From NCBI GenBank assembly GCA_034359265.1, contig CP136890.1, positions 28,376,501 to 28,440,500 on the forward strand: DNA of 64,000 nucleotides, given 5' to 3'. Shown piece after piece: positions 55,195-64,000 of the stretch; positions within the stretch are counted from its first letter, which is position 1; each line of letters begins with the position of its first letter. The stretch comes from Canna indica (taxonomy: Eukaryota > Streptophyta > Magnoliopsida > Zingiberales > Cannaceae). The position numbers and the translations under genes were made by a program. Below the pieces are notes generated by a model. The model was not told where the DNA came from and did not search any database. It worked only from the letters and a program-made list of their open reading frames with translations.

Positions 55195-55310
55195 CTCCAA
55201 CCCTTCCTATTGGTCGAGAGCCGAAAGGCCACAATGAGCCTACGATTTAGAACCGCAAGGTCGCTTAGGCCCGTTATAAGCCACATAGGTCTCCGAAGAG
55301 ATCGGAAATC
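55195..55310. other. Conserved structured block after gag (copy in B2)
   Basis: On the sense (minus) strand TCTC-TTCG-GAGA (55290-55301 on plus) forms a UUCG-type hairpin. 'gcctacgatttagaaccgca' faces 'aggtcgcttaggc' with a GCAA loop on plus. Shared with A and B1. Confidence 0.5.
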
Positions 55311-55551
55311 AAAAATCAAAAATCAAAAATCATTTTAATAAAAGCGTATTAAGAGCGGATAAGATCAACTCAAATCAATCAAGTATCATAAAACTCCAAC
55401 ATAAATGAATTCAAATAAAGTAAAGGAGATGATACCAAGTTTACTTAGATGCCAATATCCATACCTATGGCATCATGATGGTTTGAAGTTGCAACCAAAT
55501 GGAGATTTTTCATTTGAATCCAAGGTCAACTTCAATGTTCCATTTTCCCAT

Positions 55552-56863
55552 TCATACTTGTGTGGTAGCTCCCCCTACAAAAGAACAAGACAATTTTGGT
55601 ACCCAAATAGCTTTGGGTCCTTGGTGGTGAGTTGGCCTAGGAATCCAAAGTGTCCTAGCAACACTTGGATTTCTTTTAAAAGCACAATCATGGATAGCAT
55701 GGCCATATATACCACAACAAAAAACAATTTTCATTGAACTTTTTGTTTTCATTTGTCTTTTGAATATGAGGCTTAAAAGTAGAATGTCTAACATGAGATT
55801 TAACATTAGCATGAACATTCTTTTTTGAAAAATCATTTCTACTAAAATTCTTAAACGAGGGAATATTTTTCATTTCATTCACTTTCTTGTTTAGGTTTAG
55901 AACCTCATTTTTCAAATCAATCAAGGAGTTATGTAAAGCACGCAATTGAGTTTTCAACATGTTATTTTCATTCTTTAACATGTCATTTTTGTTTTTCAAA
56001 TTGTTAGCGTCGATACTTAAAATATCATGGCATGGATTAGAGACACTAATTTTTAGCTTCTCATTTTCTAGTTTAGCATCATGTAAATGAGAGCTAAGAG
56101 TCAAGTTTTCCTCCTTTAATATTTTGTTTTCTTTATCCTTTTTAACCATCAAGGCATACATGATCTTGTATTCGTCTAATAATTCATCGTAAAGAAGATC
56201 CAAGGAACTAGATGAATTAGATCTATGATTATGATTATCATGACTAGAAGAAGAGCATACCTCATCATCAATGTTCATGATGTTAGCATCGTCATTATGG
56301 TGTGAGGATGCTTCACTTGATGCACGTGAGTGAGTGGAAGCATTTGACCTCCGTTTTGCCTTGTTCTTCATACTAGAGCAATTCTTCTTCACGTGCCCTT
56401 TCTCATTGCATAGGTGACATATCACATTTCTCTTCCGACTCTTCGTACTTCTTTGGCTAGATACACTAATAGCTTCAAGAACTTCATTAGATATAGGAGT
56501 ATGACAATTGACATCGTCTCCTTCATTTAGAGTAACAAATTCTTCAATTTTAGCATAATCATAAAGCATATTCAAAGTAGCCCAAATATCATATGCAGAA
56601 GTACAGTGCATGACTTTTTCAAAAATATTATTTTCCAAAGAACAATATATGTAATTTGTTGCCTTAACATTTAACTCAAATCTGCTAATTTGTTCTTGGG
56701 TCCATGCATCCATGTTTTCCTTAGGTTCTACGTATTTTGACTTTACCATATTAAACACACCTATACCTTGAGTCTTTAAGAATGTATACATTCTTCCTTT
56801 CCAAATACCAAAGTTTGACTCATCATACCTAGGTGGTACGGAAGCTACACACTCTAGTGTCAT
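55552..56863 (-). pseudogene. gag of B2, one frameshift
   Basis: ATG 56863 opens the longest gag frame of the family (391 codons, 55688-56863). Residues 1-120 are the DUF4219/UBN2-type N-terminus ('VPPRYDESNFGIWKGRMYTF'). A CCHC knuckle (CHLCNEKGHVKKNC) is at about 151-164. A Ser/His/Asp-rich linker and a coiled coil at about 225-335 follow. Near 55725 a shift in a T-rich run moves the second knuckle (CFCCGIYGHAIHDC) into another frame, which ends 'GPKAIWVPK...GGATTQV' at 55552. The Gag central UBN2 part expected between residues 120 and 150 is absent. A single frameshift separates it from a full reading frame, so this lineage may have moved recently. Confidence 0.88.
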
Positions 56864-56918
56864 TTTTCGGATCGTAACAAAGTGTAGAAGAGATGGTGAA
56901 ATCTCAAGCTACGGACCT

Positions 56919-56930
56919 GCTCTAATACCA
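56919..56930 (-). other. Primer-binding site of B2, one change
   Basis: Minus strand reads TGGTATTAGAGC, one transition from the initiator-tRNA match TGGTATCAGAGC of A, B1 and C. Two bases from the LTR. Confidence 0.85.
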
Positions 56931-56932
56931 AT

Positions 56933-58279
56933 TGTTGGGTGAAATGGTCACACTAGGGGGGGTGGATAGTGTGTCAACTAAATCTTATCGCTTAATTCCA
57001 TTTTTAATCATTTCTTACAACTTAGGCAATTTCCAATTCTAATATGAAATGCGGAAGCAATAAGTAAGGAAATTAAGCAAACTCAAAAGAGACAATGCAA
57101 ACATAATTATTTATAGTGGTTTGGCCCCAATGCCTACTCCACTACTTAAGCACCCCGCTTTGGATTTACAAACTAAACTTTACTAGATTAATCTTGTTTC
57201 CCTTACAACGAGGACTTTGACCCGAAGAGTCTCGCTCTCAACCTAAGGCACTTCCACACCCGAAAGTCTCTGCCTTCTTACTGAGAGCACTCTTCCACCT
57301 CAACCTAAGGGATAACTCAACTAATCCTAGTAAACTAAGTTTACACCGGTGGAATTAAGCCTCAAACACAAAGGCAATCACCCAATTTCAAGACCTAACA
57401 ACCTAGGTCTTCACAAGCTCAAATCCAATGAAAACAAGTTCAAATAATAATTAAAATTACAATGAAAAGAGCTTAAAGAATAAACCAAGATCAAATGCTC
57501 TTTTCCAAGCCTTCAAAGCCTCCAACTTGCCAAGCCATTAAGCTCGAATAAAAGCCCGAGTTGAGGGAAGATGAGCGCTTGAGAAGTCGTTGATTGGAGA
57601 AGCGAGTGCAAGTCGAACAAGCTCTAGAAGGCACAAATCTCTCTTTTGAATGCTTATGTTAGTTGTTAAAAGAGAGTAAAGAAGTTAGATGAGGGGTATT
57701 TTTAACCCCTCAACGGGCATTTTTTTGCCCGTTGGACGTCGTTCGGTCACTTGCCGATCGATCGTCGGTCGACTAATCGATCGACCGCCTAGAGACCGTT
57801 GGCTTTTTGCGCTTCTACCGCTCTGTTCAGACGACCGAAGTAGCCACCATCGATTTTTAACCATCTTCTATCGATCGACCAGTCGACCGAATTAGCTACT
57901 ACCAATTTTTAACTACATTCGGTCTACCGATCGGTCGAATGAACCTAGGATGAATTTGATTTTTTCAACCTTCTTCTTGCGCTCTTCGTTTCCGGGTTCC
58001 GGCTTTCAACATGCGTCAACTTGGAGAGTTTTCCATGTGTTCTTTAGACTCGACCAATACGTCTTTGGTGCACATGTCAATCTTCGAGAGATTTCCACGA
58101 CGAACCCGAACGCGACGATCAATGTCCTTCCGATTTTCTAATTTCTTCAATATTTTTGATCGAGGACATCACAAGCTAATCAATATGGAACCTGAAAGAT
58201 TTCTTAATGAAATATTAGTTCCATATTTGTTATCATCAAAACCAAGATTAAGATCAAGGTAGAAAACCTTAAGCCAACA
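56933..58279 (-). repeat. 5' LTR of B2
   Basis: TGTTGGGTG...AGCCAACA on plus, 1347 bp. It differs from the 3' LTR mainly by a shorter palindrome cluster and by point changes. Confidence 0.92.
57700..57945 (-). promoter_or_regulatory. LTR core promoter, B2 5' LTR, TATA altered
   Basis: The TATA position reads 'gggtatttttaaccc' on plus (TTAAAAATA on minus) instead of TATAAATA. A reduced palindrome cluster lies at 57752-57940. Confidence 0.5.
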
Positions 58280-58284
58280 GGCGT

Positions 58285-59230
58285 ATCATGGTATTCCTGT
58301 TATGATCATCTCAGATCGGGGTACCCAGTTTACCACTCGGTTTTGGCAATCATTTCAGGAGGCCCTGGGAACTCAAGTGTGGTTTACCACTGCGTTCCAC
58401 TCACAGACCGATGGGCAGTCGAAGAGGAGTATCCAATTATTAGAGGATATGTTGAGGGCATGTGTGTTGGACCTGGATGATGGCTGTGAGAAGCATCTAC
58501 CTTTGGTTGAATTTGCTTACAATAACAGCTATCATAGTAGTATCGGGATGGCTCCCTTTGAAGCTCTGTATGAGGGGAGGTGTAGATCACCCGTGGAATG
58601 GTTTGAGGCAGGAGAATCTCAAATGATAGGTCCTAACTTGGTTGAGGAGCTTGTGGAGAAAGTGAAACTGATCAAAGAGACACTTTTGGCAGCTCAGAAT
58701 CGTCAAAAGATGTATGCGGAAATAAATGCCAGAGAAGTGGAGTTTGCTGAGGGAGACATGGTCTTCTTGAAGGTGTCCCCTATGAAGGGGGTAGTTAGAT
58801 TTGGGAAGAAGGGAAAATTAGGCCCTAGGTTCATTGGGTCATTCCCTATTCTCAGGCCGAGGGGTGTTGTGGCGTATGAGTTGACCTTGCCTCCCACTAT
58901 GGACAAAGTTCACCCTATTTTCCATGTGTCCATGCTGAAGAGATATATATGTGATGAGTGTCATGTGATTGAACCTACCGCTGTTGAGGTGGATACGACA
59001 GTCTCGTACGAGGAGAGTCCCGTAGAGGTGCTAGATCGACATATCAGAAAATTGAGATCCAAAGAGGTTCTCCTAGTGAAGGTCAGGTGGGAGCACCATT
59101 CAGGGTTGGAGGCTACCTGGGAGGTAGAGCGGGATATAAGACAAAGATACCCCTCTCTATTTGAGGATTTGATAAGACTCTTACTACTCTTGCTAAAATT
59201 CAAGGATGATTTTTCCTTAAGGGGAAAGAT
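58285..59230 (+). pseudogene. Integrase C-terminal part and chromodomain of T
   Basis: Continues the T integrase frame after B2: 'MIISDRGTQF' carries the second catalytic Asp (about 58311-58313). The third catalytic position reads 'DGQSKRS' (Lys codon at 58422-58424), where the family has Glu. 'VEFAYNNSYHSSIGMAPFEA' and 'LYEGRCRSPVEW' follow, then the GPY/F region near 58810-58860 ('GKLGPRFIGSFPIL'), 'VHPIFHVSMLKRY' and a chromodomain ('VEVLDRHIRKLRSKEVLLVK', 'WEHHSGLEATWE') to 59170. The chromodomain targets integration to marked chromatin in chromoviruses. No stop interrupts this part; it runs open into the LTR at 59282. It is non-functional because of B2, the Lys and the missing gag-RT. 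Confidence 0.9.
59219..59230 (+). other. Polypurine tract of T
   Basis: AAGGGGAAAGAT immediately before the 3' LTR. Confidence 0.85.
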
Positions 59231-61526
59231 TGTAATACCCGAAAATTCTAATGGACTTTTTATCCTTGTTTTAGCGAGTTGATATGGAGACGCGCTGGGA
59301 TGGACTGAGCAAATCGCAGGAAGGCGCAAATTTTGGTATGGACGAACGTGCGTGTAAAAATTAATAATCCTTAAATTAATTGTCAATCCTTGAATTACTT
59401 GTTGTTGAGTTCATACCGAGCTCAAGTTGAGTCCGTGGGTTCAATCAGAACTCGATTCCGGTGTAAATTGAGCCTAATGGGTTAACTTAAGTTAGGAGGG
59501 GTAATTTAGTCATATATATATATATATATACTACCCCAGCCGATCGTACGACTCGAGTAGAGTCGCACACACGCCAAGGCAACCAAGGGGAAGGAAGAGG
59601 TGGCGCCACTTTTGATCGCAGATCCTTGCTGTCGTCAGAGATCGGAGCCGAGGGGTCTTCTCCTTCTTCATCTTCCCTTCTTTCTGTTCCAAAAGAGGTG
59701 AGTGGTTGAACCTTGTTGTGTAGGGTGAGGCCTTATGGCCGAGCCATGTGTTGAGATGTGAAATTGAGATTTTTTTTTGTGTTTTCCTTCTGATTTGGAT
59801 GTATTCTTGATGCGTGGATTTGTACGCTATGATAGATTTCATGTTTCTTTGATAGATGTTTGGTTTTCTTGATGTTTAGGGGCCGGCCAACCGTGTGGAA
59901 ATTGGGAATAGGTCATGTCGAAATTTCCCCCAGTTTATTTGGTTTCATTCATGATTAATGGTATCTCGTATGTGTTTAACCACTGATAGATAATAGGTAT
60001 GGTGCATTGGATGTAGGCTTTGTTTCCCTAAGTTCTTAGGGCTGGCTACTTGGGGTTCTTCCCTAATTGCAAGGGTCGACCGAATGAAAGGGAAGGGAAA
60101 GGAAACTCTAGATATGTTAAATTCTCAATTTTGGATAAACTCTAAGTAGATTTAATTTCCTAAAATTATGTGCAATTATTGATTATTAATGGTAGGGTTT
60201 AAGGTCGGCTACCCTAGGATTGTTCTATGTATTTACCCTAGGATTGTGTAAATACATGCTAGAATATTTAGTAATTATGCGGTATTTATCTTGAAGTGCT
60301 TGAATTAATTTTTATATGTTGTATTTATCAATTTCAAGGTGTATTTATCTAGTAGATGTTGTTTTAACCCATTATATGTTGTAATTATCAATTAGATGTT
60401 GTATTTATCAATTATATGCTGGAATTAATTATTATATGTTGTAATTGTTAATATATATGATGTAATTGTAGGTAAATGTTGGAAGTACTCGATGTAGGCA
60501 TAAAAATTTATATTTTCATGATAGGGATGGTTATTGGAGGTAGAATAATCTAGTATGTGCAGAAGTAATATATATTACAATATAATTTTCTCATGTGTGC
60601 ATGAAAATGTGAAACGAGATGTTAATGCCCAAAGGAGGGCTGGGTTGGGTGCATGCCTAAGATTGATGATGTTAGATATGTGGAGAAATTGTGTGCACTG
60701 TGTACTGAGAATATTTGTATTGTGATTGAGATAGCTGGACTGAGAAGCGTCTCTAGCTAGTACGACTATTGCCCGACTCATGACGGGTCTTGAGATTGCA
60801 TCGGTGAACCACGCTGGTGTTAGACCAGAGTGGCAGGGGTCTTGAGATTGTGTCAGTGAGCCACGCTGACGTTAGACCCAAGTGGATTTGGGTTGGATGA
60901 GATATTCCCAACCCGGAAGGGCTCAGGTGAATGGATCGCCATGTTTAGATGTTGGTGATCAACTTAGTTATTTTTGTAGTGGTTATTGTTATTGTTATTG
61001 ATTTATATAGGCCGGTTTCGAGTGAATATATCATTTTGTTAGGCTGGTGTGGCCGAGCGGTAGTAGTGAATCCCAGAACTTATGAACTTATATTGCATGA
61101 TTATATGCTTATTATAATTGCTCGAGATTTAAGTGAAGGTTCGATAGAGCCACTCACTGAGTTCCTCATGGACTCATGGTTTTATTTATGTTGTTTTGTA
61201 GAGCCTAACCAGTGAGGTACGACTAAGTTGGCATGACACAGCTGGAAGGAGCAAGCTCGAACCGTTGATCTCGTAGCAAGCCAGATTGAGTCGTAGTCAT
61301 GTAAAGAGTCATTTATTTATTGCTTTGGAGTTGTAGCTTTGCTTTTGAACCTTTGGAGTCTGTAGTTCAACTTTTGAACTTTCTTTATTCATTCATAGTG
61401 TATCAGTAGCACTTTTATCCAGTTTTGTTTAATATATCTGCATGGTTGGAGTATGCATAGGGTAGGCTTCAGTGTACAACCATGTATCATGGCCGATCAC
61501 GTGACCCTGTAATTCGGGGCGTGACA
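59231..61526 (+). repeat. 3' LTR of T
   Basis: TGTAATACCC...GGGCGTGACA, 2296 bp. A (TA)n tract at 59513-59530 is the likely TATA region. The equivalent of 47690-47960 is at 60250-60490. Compared with the 5' LTR it has a deletion of roughly 150 bp near 60235. Confidence 0.88.
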
Positions 61527-61531
61527 GGCTG

Positions 61532-61575
61532 GAGCTGCTAAGTTGTGGTTGGTTTAGTCTGAATCTGGTCCATGA
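61532..61575 (-). repeat. 5' LTR of D2, second part after T
   Basis: 'ctaagttgtggttgg' and 'gtctgaatctggtccatgatg' match 41070-41115 with substitutions. Ends where CACTA remnant E3 begins. Confidence 0.5.
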
Positions 61576-61965
61576 TGTAAGTATATTTTTAATTATCTGA
61601 GAAGAAGAATAGAGAGGAAGAGGAAGAGGAAAGGGGAGGGTGCGGGCGTCAGCACGGGCTAAAATAAAAACACTTATCAGCAATGACTATGATGGCCCCG
61701 ATGGTCATCGCAAATTTTTTGTTGATAAGTATTTTAATTTGGTGTCGTGCACGCCCTCTACCTATTAGCAATAGGTTCGACCGACCGTCGCTTAACAGTC
61801 ACATTAGTATGTAATATGCGATGGTAGTAGCTATCGTCGATGTGTCGTCGTGGAAGGTATCTCCTTAGAGATGGCGTTGGTGGTCGTAAGTACGTCGTAG
61901 CTGTTAGCGACTGTCACATCGGCTGTCACTCATACATGTAGTAATTGAAGTGTTATTTAGTAGTG
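61576..61965 (-). mobile_element. CACTA remnant E3, 5' terminal part
   Basis: A GA-rich stretch, then subterminal motifs 'cttatcagcaatgactatga' and 'ggtcatcgcaaattttttgt', ending TTTAGTAGTG at 61956-61965, the same terminus as E2 and P. No gene is retained. Confidence 0.6.
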
Positions 61966-62340
61966 TTGCACTCACATTTTGGCTTCTGCCACTGTTTAGT
62001 GAGAATATGTATGTTAAATTAATAATTATATATATTAGTAATTATCATACGAGTATTTTTCTCATTGATAACTTAATTATGATATTAGTGAAGCAAGATG
62101 CATGCAAAGATATAATTATATAATATATTTAATTATAATATGTAATTATAATTATATATTAAGTATACAATATACAAAATATTAACTGTCGGTACCCAAT
62201 TAAATTGGATACCAACATGGATACTAACTAATTTGAGGGGTTGTTCTATGCCAGCATTGCGTCCATTGGATTCACATGGTGAGCATAGAACACGTGTCCC
62301 ACTAAAGTCCCAATGGTAATTGAATAATTTTTAATTGATG
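61966..62340. other. AT-rich stretch, no gene
   Basis: Mostly 'ataattatata'-type sequence. An inverted repeat TGTTCTATGC (62242-62251) / GCATAGAACA (62283-62292) with a 31-base loop is the only structure noted. Confidence 0.5.
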
Positions 62341-62806
62341 TAGCATGCATGCATGTATGCATCTCCATCTCCCTCCCGTGGATAGTGACCGTTTCGCTTC
62401 CCACTTCTCTGCAGCAGCAGCGAGCGATTGCAGGCGTTTCGTCTTCCGCTCTTCACCGTTGCATTGTCTTCTATCTTTGTCTCCCTCTTTCTTGTAATCA
62501 CGCGACGATCGACGAGAAGACTGTCGTGTTGTCTTCCTTCTTCGTCTCCCTCCCTCCTGCAACCACACGATGATGAGAAGACTACTGTGTTGTCTTCTAC
62601 GCCACCTCCCCCACTAACCCTGACCCCTACCTCACTATCGTCGCTGGCGTCGATCTCAACGACGGAGACGTCATGGGATACCTCCCAAAGGAGCTCGCCT
62701 GCGTCGCCTCCCCACTGACCCCTACCTCACTGTCGTCACTGGTGTCGACCTCAACGATGGAGATGCCCTCTTCCACTTGAACTCCAACCTCACTGTGGCA
62801 CATAAG
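62341..62806 (+). other. Coding-like patch of unknown origin
   Basis: GC-rich, CT-rich sequence. A segment encoding 'DPYLTIVAGVDLNDGD' (62622-62669) is repeated 95 bp later as 'DPYLTVVTGVDLNDGD' (62717-62764) in a different frame, followed by 'ALFHLNSNLTVAHK' and a possible splice donor AAG|GTTTGA at 62806/62807. I do not recognise the protein. It may be a captured gene fragment or an old exon. Confidence 0.3.
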
Positions 62807-63620
62807 GTTTGATACATTTAGTTCGATTTATTCCAAGCTTTTAATCTCCAAGTGTAATTGTCCTTTTCTATGGTGATTGAACTAATAAATTCTACGTTTG
62901 TTTCATTTAGTTCTATTTAGTTCAATTTATTCCAAGCTTAACTGAGGGATATATTATTAATGTGTTATTAAATTTATGTTGAACATGCGTTATTAAATTT
63001 ATGTTGAGGGATATATTATTAGTTATAACATTTATTTATGATTGTTTTGTCTGTCATGAATTGGACATATATCTTAGAAGCTTTTGCAAATGCATCTCTA
63101 CTTGACTATTTTTTAGGTTGTTATATGCAATGACTAAGAGGAAATAGAGATACTAATGCACAGAGTTCTCTGGATCTGGTGCATCACTCTTACCTACTAA
63201 CATGTTTGCTAGTATTTGTGGAACTGGCTGAAAGCCTATTAGGGACTTAGGAAAGGCTTGAGTATGAATTTGGTGCATCACTTTTTTTTTTCAAGCTATG
63301 AGATGAATGGTTTGGTGCTCAATGAAAGGACAATTCGAAGTAATAGGGCTCGGTCGGAAAATGATGACCTATATAACTTTAACTTGGCTTATTTTTGGAG
63401 TGGAAACCAAAAAAGCTTTTAATCTCCTATAGTTCAACTTGGCTCAGTCTAAGATGAATTGTTTGGCACTAAATAATGACCTATAGTTCAATTTATTGTA
63501 AGATTTTAATCTTCAATTTATTCCCAGCTTTTAATCTCCAAGTTTGTATTTGTTCTATGTGGAATTAATTTATTCTAAGCTTCTTCACAAATTGATGATT
63601 CATCCAAATGTGTATTTCAG
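62807..63620. other. Non-coding stretch, possibly intronic
   Basis: T-rich sequence with the phrase 'tttattccaagcttttaatctcc' or parts of it repeated at about 62829, 62925, 63410 and 63510-63540. No domain. Confidence 0.4.
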
Positions 63621-64000
63621 ATTACAGTACATTCTACGGAGCCATCCAAAAGTGTATTTAATTTGGAAAAGAATGAAAAGTCTTATGATGGAAGAAATTT
63701 TTTTTGATAATATTCTAGGTTCGTAATTATAATTATAAATTGATTTATTGTGATGTTGATAAAAGTTAAAATCTCTAAATTGATTTAATTGTTCTTTTAC
63801 ATTGTATTTTTCAGATTTGAATATTTCCAATCAAGATGAAGATATGCCTAATAATGTTGAGCCGGAAGAATCGATGTCAATTGAAGATCGATTGGGAGCT
63901 GCTAGTCGCAAGGTAGAATCTCTTCACTTAACTATTGAAGAGGTGGATAATCGATTAGCAGTTGGTGAAATTTTAGAAGATGAATTCATAGCATATGCAT
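63621..64000 (+). CDS. Possible two-exon gene fragment at the right edge (partial)
   Basis: A putative exon at 63621-63718 (after TTTCAG) ends CTAG|GTTCG. A 96-bp AT-rich intron (63719-63814) ends TTTTTCAG, and an open exon runs from 63815 to the window end with no stop. The second exon reads '(D)LNISNQDEDMPNNVEPEE', 'SMSIEDRLGAASRKVESLHL' and 'VDNRLAVGEILEDEFIAYA', an acidic, helix-prone stretch. In the first exon the most protein-like frame ('TEPSKSVFNLEKNEKSYDGR') hits TGA after a run of eight T (63699-63706); with seven T it would stay open into exon 2. The frame that is open as written is the neighbouring one. I do not recognise the family. It could be a host gene, a captured fragment or another transposon gene. 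Confidence 0.35.

Larger units (their letters stand above)
50293..58279 (-). mobile_element. Element B2: complete pol-less Sirevirus-derived copia element
   Basis: Minus-strand element with both LTRs (50293-51825 and 56933-58279) and a perfect 5-bp target duplication GGCGT (50288-50292 and 58280-58284). Length is 7987 bp. It contains a primer site, gag (55552-56863), the conserved block, AT-rich spacer, ORF2 (52280-53461) and polypurine runs. No protease, integrase, reverse transcriptase or RNase H is present. It is the reference copy for this family here. It interrupts the integrase of T. Confidence 0.93.
46561..61526 (+). mobile_element. Element T: chromodomain Ty3/gypsy element with nested insertions
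   Basis: Plus-strand gypsy element. 5' LTR part 46561-48468, RNase H-integrase 49453-50287 and 58285-59230, 3' LTR 59231-61526. It is flanked by GGGTG (46556-46560) and GGCTG (61527-61531), a 5-bp duplication with one mismatch. LTRs start TGTAATAC and end GTGACA. Gag, protease and most of reverse transcriptase are gone, replaced by a solo copia LTR. B2 sits in integrase. The chromodomain and the TGTAATACCC LTR start suggest the Tekay/Del group (inference). Confidence 0.85.

Noticed and set aside
1..64000. tRNA, rRNA and other standard RNA genes
   Set aside because: No cloverleaf-like A and B box pairs or rRNA segments were noticed. The tRNA-like matches are primer-binding sites only. A covariance-model scan would be needed to be certain.

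Overview
The window is intergenic DNA from a plant nuclear genome, almost certainly an angiosperm. It is built almost entirely of nested and broken transposable elements. I found no intact host gene. The only possible host coding sequence is a low-confidence two-exon fragment running off the right edge (63621-64000). The evidence for a plant is the element content: Sirevirus-type Ty1/copia elements, a chromodomain Ty3/gypsy element, a Tat-like gypsy family and En/Spm (CACTA) transposons carrying paired TNP2 and Ptta-type genes. The species cannot be read from the sequence.

Layout, left to right. 1-238 is a piece of CACTA TNP2. 239-13594 holds two minus-strand, pol-less Sirevirus-derived elements, here called A and B1, which are fused through a chimeric LTR at 6029-8196. 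13600-20282 is a plus-strand Sirevirus-like copia element, C, with decayed gag-pol and a truncated 3' LTR. 20283-26530 (E1) and 26535-28281 (E2) are minus-strand CACTA remnants. 28282-40590 is a pol-less Tat-like gypsy element, D1, with gag-protease on plus, a minisatellite and an antisense ORF. A complete 7.3-kb CACTA element, P (31904-39213, 3-bp target duplication CAT), is inserted inside that antisense ORF. 41009-46560 is a second member of the same gypsy family on minus, D2. 46561-61526 is a chromodomain gypsy element, T, inserted in the D2 LTR. T contains a solo copia LTR (48469-49452) and a complete pol-less copia element, B2 (50293-58279, target duplication GGCGT), inserted in the integrase. 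61576-61965 is another CACTA end, E3. 61966-64000 is mostly AT-rich, with a coding-like patch and the possible gene fragment.

The order of events can be read from the nesting: B2 went into T, T into D2, and P into D1. The most informative signals are structural. A, B1 and B2 end gag at the same place, lack all pol, and in B1 and B2 carry a second ORF resembling the 'putative plant transposon protein' domain. The CACTA family has a 5' leader made of inverted repeats whose two arms change together between copies, plus a 26-bp array of GTCC/GGAC palindromes. Two diverged CACTA copies share the same in-frame TAG in TNP2. The A-B1 LTR is a recombinant of two LTR subtypes.

All boundaries come from reading the sequence by eye. 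Terminal repeats, target duplications and domain motifs are observed directly. Lineage names (Sirevirus, Tekay-like, Tat-like) and Pfam family names are recognition from memory and were not searched.
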